Source of the DNA: Anaerolineales bacterium
GTDB lineage: Bacteria > Chloroflexota > Anaerolineae > Anaerolineales > Anaerolineaceae
Reading direction: 5' to 3'
Assembly: GCA_020060485.1 (NCBI GenBank)
Contig: JAGVAB010000090.1
Span: 1-64,000 of the forward strand
Length of the DNA stretch: 64,000 nt
Notes under the pieces: model-generated
What the model was told of the DNA's origin: nothing
Seen by the model: the letters and a program-made list of their open reading frames with translations, nothing else
Databases searched by the model: none
Translations under genes and position numbers: made by a program
In this document: positions 43,589 to 52,130 of the stretch, piece by piece
Layout: each line of letters starts with the position of its first letter
Numbering within the stretch: position 1 is the first letter of the stretch

Positions 43589-45916
43589 GTGTTCGATATT
43601 TATTCTTTGCCACTCCATTGCCGTGCCGGCCAGGAAATTGCCAGACTTCCTGGTTTGCTGGTCAAAAATGCTCCGCCCAAAAGCCATCGTAACCGTATGG
43701 GCGAACTTCTTTTTCTCTTTCTGACCCTGGAAGGCGATACCCGCTTCCCATCCAGTCAGATGAGCGAACTGCTGGAACACCTGGCATCTGTTTATTACCA
43801 ATGCCGCGGCACCGCCACCACTGCAATGCGCTCTGTGGCAGAAAGTTTGAACGCTTTTCTTTTAAAAAGAAATCAGTCTGGGCAGGAAAGTCAGCAGGAA
43901 ATCGGCATCTTCAATCTGGCTGTTTTGCGTAGAAACCAGTTGTTCATGATACATGCCGGCGACACGCATTCCTTCTTTTTGGGCAAGACCGGCATCCAGA
44001 CATTTTACGAACCTTTTACCGCCGGCCGCGGGCTGGGTGTGGGACGAACGATACAGCTCAGTTATTTTCAAACCGAAACAGCCGCGGGTGATCTCCTGAT
44101 CTTTTGCCCCAATCCACCTGAAAGCTGGTCAACGGGCACACTGGAAGAGATTTCACGTCTGCCGCTGGGGCAGATCCGCCGCCGCATCCTTCAACCTGCA
44201 CCAACTGACCTGGAAGCTGTGGTCATCCAGTTCCGCCAGGGTCAGGGACGCATTTATCAGCCGCGCCAGGCGGAAAGCCCCAACGAAAACCAGCCCGGCG
44301 CCGTACCCGTCAAAGCACCAGTCCTGGACTTCCCCCCAGTGGCAGAACCCCTCACTCCGGCCGCAGGGATGTTCATGCCCCCGCCGCTGGATGACAGCCC
44401 GGCAGCCGGTATTCCCCCGGAAAGCCAGCCAACACCCCTGCCTCACCGTCCCGTCCCATCAACACCGGCTGGTGACACCGAAAAACCGCAGACTGGAAAG
44501 GTTGCCCCGCGCTCCCGACCACAACGCAAACAGCCAGAGTTGAAAGAAAAACTGGCAGACCTTTGGATAAGCGCCAAAGCCATTCATGGCAGGATAAAAA
44601 ACCACCTGAACAGGTTTTTTGCCCGTCTTCTGCCTGCGGGAGAAAGCCATAGCCACACGGTATCACCAAAAGCCATGCTGGCAATTGCCATCATCGTTCC
44701 GGTCGTGATCGCCCTGGCTGCATCCATGATCTATTTTGCCAGCGGACGCAATCAGCAGCATCAGGTTTACCTTAACCAGGCATTGACCGCCGCCGCCGAA
44801 GCAGACCTGACTTCAGATCCCGCCCTGCGTGCCAGCAGCTGGATGCAGGTACTGGCCTGGGTTGATGAAGCGGAAAACTATGGACAAAGCGAATCTTCTC
44901 GCAACCTGCGCAGCCAGGCTGAAAGCAAGCTGGATGCCATCCTTGATATCACCCGTCTGAACTTCTTTCCCATCCTTTCCAAAGAACTGGACAAATCTCT
45001 GCAAATCACCCGCATGGTGGCCACCGAAACCGAGGTCTACTTCCTGGATGGCAATCAGGGCAATATCTATCGTTTGATCCAGTCGGGTCAAAACTTCGAA
45101 TATAGCCTCGATCAAAGTTTTAAATGCGGTCCAGGACAAGTGGAAAACAATCTCACCATCCAGCCTTTGGTGGACATGGTGGCTCTACAGAAAAAGAAGT
45201 TCAGCAAACCCGCCCCCATGGGGGCCACCATCCTGGCCGTGGACGGTGCTGGCAATTATCTTTTCTGCATCCCGGATCTTCCCCCGGTCGGCGGCAAATT
45301 CCAGACACCTGACAATGGTTGGGGCGAAGTGAAAGATGTGGAGATCACTGAGGAAGGGCGGTTATATGTGCTCGACCCCAAGAACAACGCAGTCTGGTTT
45401 ATCGACTTCAGCACCGAGAAGGAAATCTCATCGCTGGATTACTCCAAGAAGGAACCGCGCTTCTTTTTTGACGCCTCGATCCCGGTTTTAAGCGATGTGA
45501 TCAATCTGGCCTATTTTGAAGATGCTGTCTATTTGCTGCACAACACAGGTGCGATCACTATCTGTGACCCGCGAATTTTCAACCAGCCGACCACCTGCAC
45601 TGAAATGACCCTCAACCTGGCAGACTACAATGCCACCCAGGCGCTGTCTGTCGGCACGGGTGCAATGCAGCCCGAATTCACCCAATTCATCGCCAACTCA
45701 GCGCCTTTCTCTTCCCTGTCCATCCTGGACAGCCAGCAAGGGGTGATCTTCCAGTTCACCGCCCGCCTGAAAACCTTGAGCGAAAAATTCTACCCCAAAT
45801 TTGACCCGGACTATCTCCTTCCGACAGGGCGGCCCACAGCTTTCACCATTGTTTCGCCAGGCAACCGGGTGATCCTGCTGGCCTATGGCAATCAATTGTA
45901 CAAAGCTGTGCCCTGA
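43589..45916 (+). CDS. PP2C-like phosphatase domain membrane protein with propeller-like C-terminus
   Basis: A 775-residue protein. The N-terminal 240 residues look like a divergent PP2C-type domain (GELLFLFLTLEGD, IGIFNLAVLRRNQLFMIHAGDTHSF, DLLIFCPNP), but the usual GDG/DGxxD acidic motifs are not clear, so it may be inactive. A Pro-rich linker (about 240-330), one transmembrane helix near 375-400 (AIAIIVPVVIALAASMIYF) and an outer part of about 370 residues with propeller-like strands follow. The GTG at 43589 after AGGAAAAGATT seems best; ATG 43520 or 43547 are possible. Such proteins occur with Ser/Thr kinase signalling, but no kinase is nearby. Confidence 0.65.
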   Translation: MFDIYSLPLHCRAGQEIARLPGLLVKNAPPKSHRNRMGELLFLFLTLEGDTRFPSSQMSELLEHLASVYYQCRGTATTAMRSVAESLNAFLLKRNQSGQESQQEIGIFNLAVLRRNQLFMIHAGDTHSFFLGKTGIQTFYEPFTAGRGLGVGRTIQLSYFQTETAAGDLLIFCPNPPESWSTGTLEEISRLPLGQIRRRILQPAPTDLEAVVIQFRQGQGRIYQPRQAESPNENQPGAVPVKAPVLDFPPVAEPLTPAAGMFMPPPLDDSPAAGIPPESQPTPLPHRPVPSTPAGDTEKPQTGKVAPRSRPQRKQPELKEKLADLWISAKAIHGRIKNHLNRFFARLLPAGESHSHTVSPKAMLAIAIIVPVVIALAASMIYFASGRNQQHQVYLNQALTAAAEADLTSDPALRASSWMQVLAWVDEAENYGQSESSRNLRSQAESKLDAILDITRLNFFPILSKELDKSLQITRMVATETEVYFLDGNQGNIYRLIQSGQNFEYSLDQSFKCGPGQVENNLTIQPLVDMVALQKKKFSKPAPMGATILAVDGAGNYLFCIPDLPPVGGKFQTPDNGWGEVKDVEITEEGRLYVLDPKNNAVWFIDFSTEKEISSLDYSKKEPRFFFDASIPVLSDVINLAYFEDAVYLLHNTGAITICDPRIFNQPTTCTEMTLNLADYNATQALSVGTGAMQPEFTQFIANSAPFSSLSILDSQQGVIFQFTARLKTLSEKFYPKFDPDYLLPTGRPTAFTIVSPGNRVILLAYGNQLYKAVP

Positions 45917-45930
45917 TCGCAAGCAAAAAA

Positions 45931-46015
45931 CAACCGATACCTCGACCCCACATGGGGACACACTTGCCCTGGAGGCAGTGCCAGGGAATGCAAGCTCGGT
46001 ATACGGTTTAATCAA
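45931..46015. repeat. Composite palindromic repeat carrying a MITE-shared segment
   Basis: Ends CAACCGATACCTCGA and AAGCTCGGTATACGGTTT resemble the element at 51015-51055. The centre, 45961-45992, is identical at 31 of 32 bases to the reverse complement of 33653-33684 inside the 33.5-kb MITE. It looks like one repeat inserted in another. Confidence 0.65.
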
Positions 46016-46020
46016 CCAAT

Positions 46021-46052
46021 AACAGGTTCCAGGTGCGCTGGAACCTGTTTTC
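46021..46052. terminator. Bidirectional terminator between convergent genes
   Basis: Perfect 12-bp stem AACAGGTTCCAG (46021-46032) / 46038-46049, 5-base loop, followed by TTTTC on the plus strand. It lies between the PP2C-like gene and uvrC, which converge. Confidence 0.85.
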
Positions 46053-46074
46053 ATTTCAGTCAATCGGGCAAACG

Positions 46075-47949
46075 CTATTCCAGTTGCGACTTGACCGCCT
46101 GGGCAAGCTGCAAAGTGACACCAGGCACTTCTGCCAGTTCCTCGATTGAGGCAGAGCGAATAGCATCCAGCGAGCCAAAACGGGATAAAAGCGCCTTGCG
46201 CCGCTTGGGGCCTACCCCGGGGATGGAATCCAGAGTTGAAGCCAGGCCGATTTTGGTGCGTCGTTTACGGTGGGCGGTGATGGCAAAGCGATGCGCCTCA
46301 TCCCGCACACGCTGCACCAGATACAGCCCCTGGGAATGGCGCTCCAGAATGATTGGCGCTTCCTGACCTGGCAGAAAAAGTTCCTCCTCCTGTTTGGCCA
46401 GACCGGCTACAACTATTTTTCCGGTCAATCCAAATTCGTCCAGCACCTTCACCGCCCGGCCAAGCTGGCCTTTGCCGCCATCCACGATCAATACATCCGG
46501 CAGCATGGCAAAAGAAGGATCAGGTTTCTTCTCCAGCTTTTGGGCAGACTGCGCCGCCTCCCAGCGCCGGAAGCGACGGACCAGAACCTCTTCCATGCTG
46601 GCAAAATCATCCGGTCCCACCACGGTCTTGATGTTAAATCGCCGGTACAACCCTTTTGCCGGTACGCCCTGCTCGAAAACCACCATGCTGCCTACCGAAG
46701 CCGTGCCCTGGGTGTTGGAAATGTCATAGCACTCAATGCGGTTGGGGGCTTCCGCCAGACCAAAGGCCTGCTGCAATTCAGCCAGGGCCTGGGTCTGGCG
46801 GTTGGTGTCGGCCTCCCACTGCGCCCGCAGGGATTTCAATGTCTCCATCGCATTCTCGGTAGCCATCTCCACCAAATCATGCGACTTTCCTCTGCGCGGC
46901 ACGCGCAGTTTCACCTTGGCCCCGCTGCGGCGGGTGTTCAGCCAGGTCTGGATGATGCGGGCTTCCTCGATCTCGTTGGGCAGCAACACTTCAGGCGGCA
47001 CGCTGGGCGCTTTCTCGTAGAACTGTTTGACGAACTCAGCCATCACCTCGCTATCCGCCTCGTCTTCCGTGCCCTCCAGAATGAAATACTCGCGGCCGAT
47101 CAGCTTGCCACTGCGGATGAAAAAGATCTGCACACAAGCTTCGCCATTGGAGCGTGCCATGGCGATCACGTCCGAATCCATCTGCTCGGTGGAGATGACC
47201 TTCTGCCGTTCCACCACCCGTTCGATGGCCTGCATGCGGTCACGCAGAATGGCCGCCTGCTCAAAGCGCAGTTCCTCGGCGGCTTGATCCATCTCGGCCC
47301 GCAAACGCTGCATGATCGGCCCGGTCTTGCCTTCCAGGAACTGGCACAAGTCTTCGATCACCGCCCGGTAGCCCTGCTGATCGACCGCCCCAATGCAGGG
47401 TGCGGTGCAAAGTTTGATGTCATGATACAGGCAAGCGCGGGCATCCTTGCCGGTGATGTCACGGTCGCAAGTGCGGTAAGGGAATACCCGCCGCAAAAGA
47501 TCGAGGGTCTGGTGCATGGCCCAAACACTGGTATAAGGGCCATAATAGCGCGAGCCATCTTCGAGCATGTTGCGGGTAATGGTCACTTTGGGAAAAGCAT
47601 CCGCCCAATGCACCTTGATGTAGGGGTAGCGTTTGTCATCCTTGAGCAGCACGTTGTAGCGCGGGCGGTACTTCTTGATCAGGTTCATTTCCAGGATCAG
47701 GGCTTCCAGCTCTGACCCGACCACGATCCAGTCAATATGGGCGATGCGCTGCACAAGCTGGCGCGTTTTACCATCCTGCTGGGCGCTCTTGTGGAAGTAA
47801 GACCGCACCCGGCTGCGCAGGTTGACTGCCTTGCCAACGTAAATGACCTTGCCGCCTTCGTCCTTCATCAGATAGCAGCCCGGTTTTTCAGGCAGTGTAT
47901 CCAGAATGCCCTGCAAATGCTCGGAGATCGCTTTTTCTTCTGTCATCAT
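46075..47949 (-). CDS. uvrC: Excinuclease ABC subunit C
   Basis: A 624-residue nucleotide excision repair nuclease. The N-terminal GIY-YIG domain has PGCYLMKDEGGKVIYVGKA. A UVR motif follows near residues 205-240 (AAEELRFEQAAILRDRMQAI). The C-terminal RNase H-like nuclease has ECYDISNTQGT and VDGGKGQL. The final (HhH)2 has SIPGVGPKRRKALL. It cuts DNA on both sides of a lesion held by UvrAB. Start at ATG 47949, with the adjacent ATG 47946 equally possible; no strong ribosome site. No other uvr genes are nearby. Confidence 0.96.
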   Translation of the reverse strand: MMTEEKAISEHLQGILDTLPEKPGCYLMKDEGGKVIYVGKAVNLRSRVRSYFHKSAQQDGKTRQLVQRIAHIDWIVVGSELEALILEMNLIKKYRPRYNVLLKDDKRYPYIKVHWADAFPKVTITRNMLEDGSRYYGPYTSVWAMHQTLDLLRRVFPYRTCDRDITGKDARACLYHDIKLCTAPCIGAVDQQGYRAVIEDLCQFLEGKTGPIMQRLRAEMDQAAEELRFEQAAILRDRMQAIERVVERQKVISTEQMDSDVIAMARSNGEACVQIFFIRSGKLIGREYFILEGTEDEADSEVMAEFVKQFYEKAPSVPPEVLLPNEIEEARIIQTWLNTRRSGAKVKLRVPRRGKSHDLVEMATENAMETLKSLRAQWEADTNRQTQALAELQQAFGLAEAPNRIECYDISNTQGTASVGSMVVFEQGVPAKGLYRRFNIKTVVGPDDFASMEEVLVRRFRRWEAAQSAQKLEKKPDPSFAMLPDVLIVDGGKGQLGRAVKVLDEFGLTGKIVVAGLAKQEEELFLPGQEAPIILERHSQGLYLVQRVRDEAHRFAITAHRKRRTKIGLASTLDSIPGVGPKRRKALLSRFGSLDAIRSASIEELAEVPGVTLQLAQAVKSQLE

Positions 47950-47982
47950 ATTTATTATAAAAGCAAGTGCCAAACCTGTGAA

Positions 47983-48020
47983 TCAAACTGATACTTCGGC
48001 CAGCTTGGCGTACGGTTTGA
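47983..48020. repeat. Palindromic repeat family member
   Basis: TCAAAC ... GTTTGA ends with internal GATACTTCGGCCAGCTTGG and GCGTACGG; same layout as 45931-46015 and 51015-51055. It lies directly upstream of uvrC. Confidence 0.5.
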
Positions 48021-48024
48021 TAAC

Positions 48025-48065
48025 AAAAGCCGGCTCAGGTAGAAAATCCTGAGCCGGTCTTTTTA
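48025..48065 (-). terminator. Terminator of the SPFH gene
   Basis: 10-bp perfect stem CCGGCTCAGG (48030-48039) / 48048-48057 with an 8-base loop; on the minus strand it is followed by CTTTTG. It lies shortly after the SPFH stop codon. Confidence 0.8.
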
Positions 48066-48088
48066 TATTTCTTTAAGAGCCGCCGGTT

Positions 48089-49132
48089 TTACTCACCCGG
48101 AATTATGCTGGAGGGAGCTGTCGGCCCCATCTGCGGCAGCGGGAAAACAAACGGCGCATTGCTGGGCAGCAGCATCACTTCAATATTGGGAGTGATCTGG
48201 TTGATGTACTGGTAGGTCAGCAGATCGGGGTTGTCCCTGATAGCCGCCGCCACCAATAGCAGTGCTTTGGCTTCGGCATCAGCTTCGATCAGGCGGGCAT
48301 CTGCCCGACCCTGGGCTTCGATCACGGCTGCGTCAGCCCTACCCTCGGCAATCTGGCGGGCTTGTTCAGCTTCCTGCTTCTTCTGTTCGACCACAAACTT
48401 GCCCTGCTGGGCCAGTTGCTCGGCAATCTGCTTCTGCTCCACCGAGGCCGCATATTCATCCGAGAAGGAAATATTGCGCAGCACAAAATCCACCAGGATC
48501 AAACCGTTCTCGTCAAGCTTGTTCTTTAACTCGGTGCGCACCATATCCACCAGTTCAAAGCGCTTGGAACTGTATACCTCTTCAATCCCAAACTGCGAAA
48601 CCGCATCGCGGATCACGCCGCGGGCCTGTGCCCGCACCAGATCGCGGTCATAGCGATTCTGCCAGGTGATATGCACCTTCACCACTTCAGCTGGATCCAC
48701 GGCAAAGATGATCGAGGCATCGATCAATACTTTCTGGCCGTCCGAGGTGCGTGCTTCAATCGAGTCGTCTCCCGAGATTTGCCCTTCAGAGGGAGCGATC
48801 GACATGGTGTACGTCTGGCGCGAAATGGGATAGGTTACTACCGACTCGGCAAAGGGGATCACCCAATGCAAACCGGGTTGCAATGCCTGTTCGCGGTAAC
48901 CTCTGGGATCGATGGCCGAAATGACCACGCCCCGTTCCTGCGGCTCAATGAAGACCAAACCGGCGCTGACCGTGCTGAACACAATCGCCACCAGCGCCAC
49001 GATCAAAACCAGTGTGCCGCCGCGCTTGACGGGGGTCTTGCGCGAGGCTTGCACCACAACCAGTGCAATCACTACAAAAAAGCCCAGCCAGGCAAACATG
49101 GCTACAGCCTGAAACAATCTGGCAATATTCAT
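48089..49132 (-). CDS. Prohibitin/SPFH-domain membrane protein
   Basis: A 347-residue protein with two N-terminal hydrophobic segments (about 8-28 and 38-62). A classical SPFH domain follows (about 65-250: FIEPQERGVVISAIDPRGYR, LQPGLHWVIPF, SIIFAVDP, ARGVIRDAVSQFG, VDFVLRNISFSDEY). Next is an Ala/Glu-rich coiled coil (about 250-300: EQARQIAEGRADAAVIEAQG), and the C-terminus is Pro-rich. Members form large membrane-bound rings that guard membrane proteases or organise microdomains. No NfeD or FtsH neighbour is present. Single-gene unit with its own terminator. Confidence 0.9.
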   Translation of the reverse strand: MNIARLFQAVAMFAWLGFFVVIALVVVQASRKTPVKRGGTLVLIVALVAIVFSTVSAGLVFIEPQERGVVISAIDPRGYREQALQPGLHWVIPFAESVVTYPISRQTYTMSIAPSEGQISGDDSIEARTSDGQKVLIDASIIFAVDPAEVVKVHITWQNRYDRDLVRAQARGVIRDAVSQFGIEEVYSSKRFELVDMVRTELKNKLDENGLILVDFVLRNISFSDEYAASVEQKQIAEQLAQQGKFVVEQKKQEAEQARQIAEGRADAAVIEAQGRADARLIEADAEAKALLLVAAAIRDNPDLLTYQYINQITPNIEVMLLPSNAPFVFPLPQMGPTAPSSIIPGE

Positions 49133-49381
49133 CTCTTTTTAAACTCCTGATATCCTGAAAAATCATCCAAAGCCGATAGGTATAACAATGCTGTCCTGAC
49201 TTTCAAATCGTTTTGCATCCTCTTCTTCTACATTCCTTTGCATGCACGCCGTGAATGCTCGCGCCTAACCGGTTAACAGCCCTGGGCAGCTATGGACGTG
49301 AGAAAGCGCCCCGGCCTGGAAAAAACTTCCCAGCTTAAATAGGTATACCACGAAAGTATTGGAATTTGATATAAAACCGCT

Positions 49382-49819
49382 TCACATCTCCAGCAGAATG
49401 GTCACCGGCCCATCATTGGCAATCTCCACCAACATGTCGGCCCCAAACTCGCCGGTCTGGGTGGGCACACCCTGCGCCCGCAGCAAACCAGCAAAACGCT
49501 CCACCAGCGGGCTGGCGATCTCTGGCAGGGCTGCTTCCACAAACGATGGCCGGTTGCCCTTGCGCGTGTTGGCATACAGGGTGAATTGCGAAACCACAAT
49601 CGCTTCGCCTTTGGTATCCAGCAGGGATAAATTCATCTTGTCTTCGGCATCGCTGAAAATGCGCAGCATGGCAATCTTGCGCGCCAGCGCCTCGGCCTGG
49701 ATTTCCGTATCCTGCGGGCCGACCCCCAGCAGGATGACCATGCCTGCCCCGATCTCGGCCACACGCTTCCCGGCAATGGTTACGCTGCCCTGTTTGACTC
49801 GTTGTACAACCGCCCGCAT
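49382..49819 (-). CDS. dtd: D-aminoacyl-tRNA deacylase
   Basis: A 145-residue enzyme that removes D-amino acids wrongly attached to tRNA. The characteristic active-site loops are present: [10 protein letters not shown] (SQxT) and [10 protein letters not shown] near the end (Gly-cisPro, where most members read NxGPVT). The ATG at 49819 follows GGAGGTG; the GTG two codons upstream lies within that site. The length is standard for the family. Confidence 0.94.
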   Translation of the reverse strand: MRAVVQRVKQGSVTIAGKRVAEIGAGMVILLGVGPQDTEIQAEALARKIAMLRIFSDAEDKMNLSLLDTKGEAIVVSQFTLYANTRKGNRPSFVEAALPEIASPLVERFAGLLRAQGVPTQTGEFGADMLVEIANDGPVTILLEM

Positions 49820-50164
49820 GTTCACCTCCGCTTATTAAAACCAACACCCCGTCAGGAGAGACTGATTTGAAATGGTCTGCCTGGTAGGGCAATCGCATTA
49901 GAAATACTGGCCAACGATAAAAGCGAAAATTTCAGGTATTCCGCTCTTTTTTGCCACCCACAATCACGACGCGACGTGCAAAAAAAACTGAATGGGGGGT
50001 GTGATAAAAATTTGCTGCGTAAATTTTTATCACACCCCTTACTTTTCGGCTGAGGCAAGTGTTGAACGCTCAAATGCGATTACCCTGTCTGCCTGGTGAT
50101 CCACCTGCCCAGATACGCGCTTTCATTATACAATAGGGCATTCATTTTCCGGGACGATTCAGCC
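49820..50164. other. Divergent intergenic region with an 18-bp perfect palindrome
   Basis: The space between dtd (-) and the modF-like gene (+) holds no gene. The arm at 49996-50013 (GGGGTGTGATAAAAATTT) pairs perfectly with 50021-50038 around a 7-base loop. It is upstream of both genes, so it is not an ordinary terminator. A TACAAT box at 50129-50134 may be the -10 element of the modF-like gene. Confidence 0.6.
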
Positions 50165-51769
50165 ATGCTTATTCATGTTGACAACATCAGCCTGCAGTTC
50201 AACGGGCAGCGCCTGCTCGAGAACACCACCTGGTGCATTGAAGAAGGCCAGAACTGGGCCATCCTCGGCCCGACCGGTTCGGGCAAGTCCTTGCTGGCCA
50301 AAGCCCTCTGCCGTCAGGTGCCCCTGACACAGGGCAGGGTGCAGTATTTCTTTGCAGAGGCCGACCGCTCACAAGGACATTTCAAGGATATCCTCATCCT
50401 GTCTGCAGAAAGCCACCAGCAATTTCTGGGAAGGTTTGCCCAATACCACCAGGCGCGCTGGCAAAGCCTGGAACGGAATGAAGCCCCGCCGGCAGTTGAT
50501 CTGCTGAGCGCCCGCAGCATTGCCGGGGTCTCGCCATATGCCGTCAACCCGCCCCTGCCCGACCCGCAGAATTTCGCCAACCAACAGGCGGAAGTCATCC
50601 GCCTGTTGCAGCTTGAGCCCCTGCTGAACAGGAAGATGCACCTCCTTTCGAACGGCGAATCGCGCAAGCTTTTCATCGCCCGCCTGCTGCTGCAATCTCC
50701 GCGCCTGCTCATTCTGGACGATCCCCTGGTCGGCCTGGACCCGAGATCAAGGACTTCTCTTTCCAGCACGATTGCCAACCTCATCCGCCAACAGGCCGCC
50801 CAGGTCATCTTTATCACCACCCGGGCAGAGGAGATCCCCGCCGGGATTGAACATGTACTGGTGATGCGAAATTGCCGGGCGGTCGCTCAGGGCAAGCGCG
50901 CCGCGCTGCTCAACGACCCCAGCCTGCAAGCTCTGCTCAACCCCACACCAGCACAAAACACCGTACCCAAAGAAAACCCAGCCCTGCAAACGATTATAAA
51001 CAGCTATGCGAAAGCAAACCCATACCTCGATAAGCTCAGTATGCGGTTTGATCAATCATCTCCGGCTGGCTGCCTGCCGCCGCCCGCCCTGGTGGAGATG
51101 CACAACGTCGCGGTGCAATATGGCCAGACACACATCCTGAAAAACATCCACTGGACAGTGCGTGAGGGCGAACGCTGGGCCTTGCTTGGTCCCAATGGCG
51201 CCGGCAAGACCACCCTGCTCAGCCTGATACTGGCCGACAACCCCCAGGCGTATGCCAATCAGGTGACCCTCTTCGGCCAGCGCCGCGGCTGCGGCGAAAG
51301 CATCTGGGAGATCAAGCAAAAGATCGGCTGGGTCTCCCCCGAACTGCACATCCATTATCGCCCAAACATTGCCTGCCTGGATGTGGTATGCAGCGGCTTC
51401 TTTGATTCGATCGGTCTGCACCGCGCCTGCACACCCGCACAGACCGCCGCCGCCCGCAACTGGCTGGAACTGCTGGACATGGCCGCCCAGGCTGCGCTGT
51501 CCTTTGGCGCGCTCTCCACCGGTCAGCAGCGCCTGATCCTCCTTGCCCGGGCACTGGTCAAAAATCCCCCGCTGCTCATCCTGGATGAACCCTGCCAGGG
51601 ACTGGACGAAGCCCATCGCCGCATTTTCATCGAGCTGCTGGACCAGCTCTGTGCCGCAACCCGTTTAAGTTTGATCTACGTCACCCATTATCAGGATGAA
51701 TTGCCCAAGGCCATTGACCATCATCTGATTCTTGAACAGGGGAAAATTGCACAGGCGATCGGTAAGTGA
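50165..51769 (+). CDS. modF: ModF-like tandem ABC ATPase
   Basis: A 534-residue protein with two ABC ATPase domains. Domain 1 has Walker A GPTGSGKS, a signature variant LLSNGESRK and Walker B LLILDDPLVGLD. Domain 2 has GPNGAGKTT, LSTGQQRLI and LLILDEPCQGLD. No transmembrane part is present. The arrangement matches ModF of molybdate loci. No separate ModC/WtpC ATPase is seen near wtpA and wtpB, so this protein might serve that permease; that is inference. ATG 50165 begins MLIHVDNISL; the frame extends upstream to 50096 without domain content. The linker residues 284-297 are encoded by a copy of the palindromic repeat found in intergenic regions of this window. Confidence 0.8.
   Translation: MLIHVDNISLQFNGQRLLENTTWCIEEGQNWAILGPTGSGKSLLAKALCRQVPLTQGRVQYFFAEADRSQGHFKDILILSAESHQQFLGRFAQYHQARWQSLERNEAPPAVDLLSARSIAGVSPYAVNPPLPDPQNFANQQAEVIRLLQLEPLLNRKMHLLSNGESRKLFIARLLLQSPRLLILDDPLVGLDPRSRTSLSSTIANLIRQQAAQVIFITTRAEEIPAGIEHVLVMRNCRAVAQGKRAALLNDPSLQALLNPTPAQNTVPKENPALQTIINSYAKANPYLDKLSMRFDQSSPAGCLPPPALVEMHNVAVQYGQTHILKNIHWTVREGERWALLGPNGAGKTTLLSLILADNPQAYANQVTLFGQRRGCGESIWEIKQKIGWVSPELHIHYRPNIACLDVVCSGFFDSIGLHRACTPAQTAAARNWLELLDMAAQAALSFGALSTGQQRLILLARALVKNPPLLILDEPCQGLDEAHRRIFIELLDQLCAATRLSLIYVTHYQDELPKAIDHHLILEQGKIAQAIGK
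51015..51055. repeat. Palindromic repeat inserted in frame in the modF-like gene
   Basis: CAAACCCATACCTCGA and AAGCTCAGTATGCGGTTTGATCAA match the ends of the intergenic repeats at 45931 and 47983. Read in frame it gives ANPYLDKLSMRFDQ between the two ATPase domains. Confidence 0.65.
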
Positions 51770-51820
51770 ACCACATAGGGTCTTTCACTTTGTCCTCATC
51801 ATTCCGCCAATGATCATGCA

Positions 51821-51845
51821 GCGGGGCGGATGACATCCGCCCCGC
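51821..51845. other. GC-rich hairpin after the modF-like gene
   Basis: GCGGGGCGGA (51821-51830) pairs perfectly with 51836-51845, 5-base loop. It is followed by AAAACC rather than T residues, so a role as intrinsic terminator on the plus strand is doubtful. Confidence 0.5.
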
Positions 51846-51875
51846 AAAACCATCCCGTACCGCCCTCAGCCATGT

Positions 51876-51881
51876 TATAAT
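51876..51881 (+). promoter_or_regulatory. -10 box of the riboswitch transcript
   Basis: TATAAT lies about 30 bases before the structured leader. No good -35 box is seen at the expected distance. Confidence 0.4.
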
Positions 51882-51911
51882 ATGCGAGACAATTTCATAA
51901 ATATCATTTCT

Positions 51912-52053
51912 CCGAACTGCCGCGCCTAAAGGCCAGTACCCACGGCGAGCAGTCGTCAGGGTATGGCGGGAAATCGCCATGCCTCCCGCATTTGGAAAGG
52001 AGAGCAATAACCTGCACCGCCTCGTCCATTGAGGCGATGTCATGGTTGTTAGC
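51912..52053 (+). ncRNA. Moco/Tuco-type riboswitch leader (candidate)
   Basis: A long structured 5' leader precedes the molybdopterin-fold lipoprotein and wtpAB genes. Pairings visible are TACCC (51938-51942) with GGGTA (51959-51963), ATGGCGG and TCGCCAT closing a GAAA tetraloop (51963-51980), and GCCTCC (51981-51986) opposite GGAAAGGAG (51994-52002). A hairpin CGCCTC / GAGGCG lies at 52018-52036. A GNRA tetraloop followed by a CCTCC ... GGAGG-like helix fits my memory of the Moco RNA class, which controls molybdenum and tungsten cofactor genes. The gene context agrees. I could not run a covariance model. Confidence 0.55.
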
Positions 52054-52084
52054 GCACCTTTCTTTCCAGAAAGGTGCTTTTTTG
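52054..52084 (+). terminator. Leader terminator of the riboswitch
   Basis: Perfect 10-bp stem GCACCTTTCT (52054-52063) / AGAAAGGTGC (52068-52077), 4-base loop, then TTTTTT. It lies between the structured leader and the first start codon, so transcription attenuation is the likely control mechanism. Confidence 0.85.
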
Positions 52085-52130
52085 TTTGATCAATCTGTAA
52101 ACCTATCAAGCTGCACATAAGGAGAAAAAG

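Noticed and set aside
46270..47715. 481-codon plus-strand open frame
   Set aside because: Antisense to uvrC, which is unambiguous.
51821..51845. Intrinsic terminator after the modF-like gene
   Set aside because: The hairpin is strong, but A residues rather than T residues follow on the plus strand.
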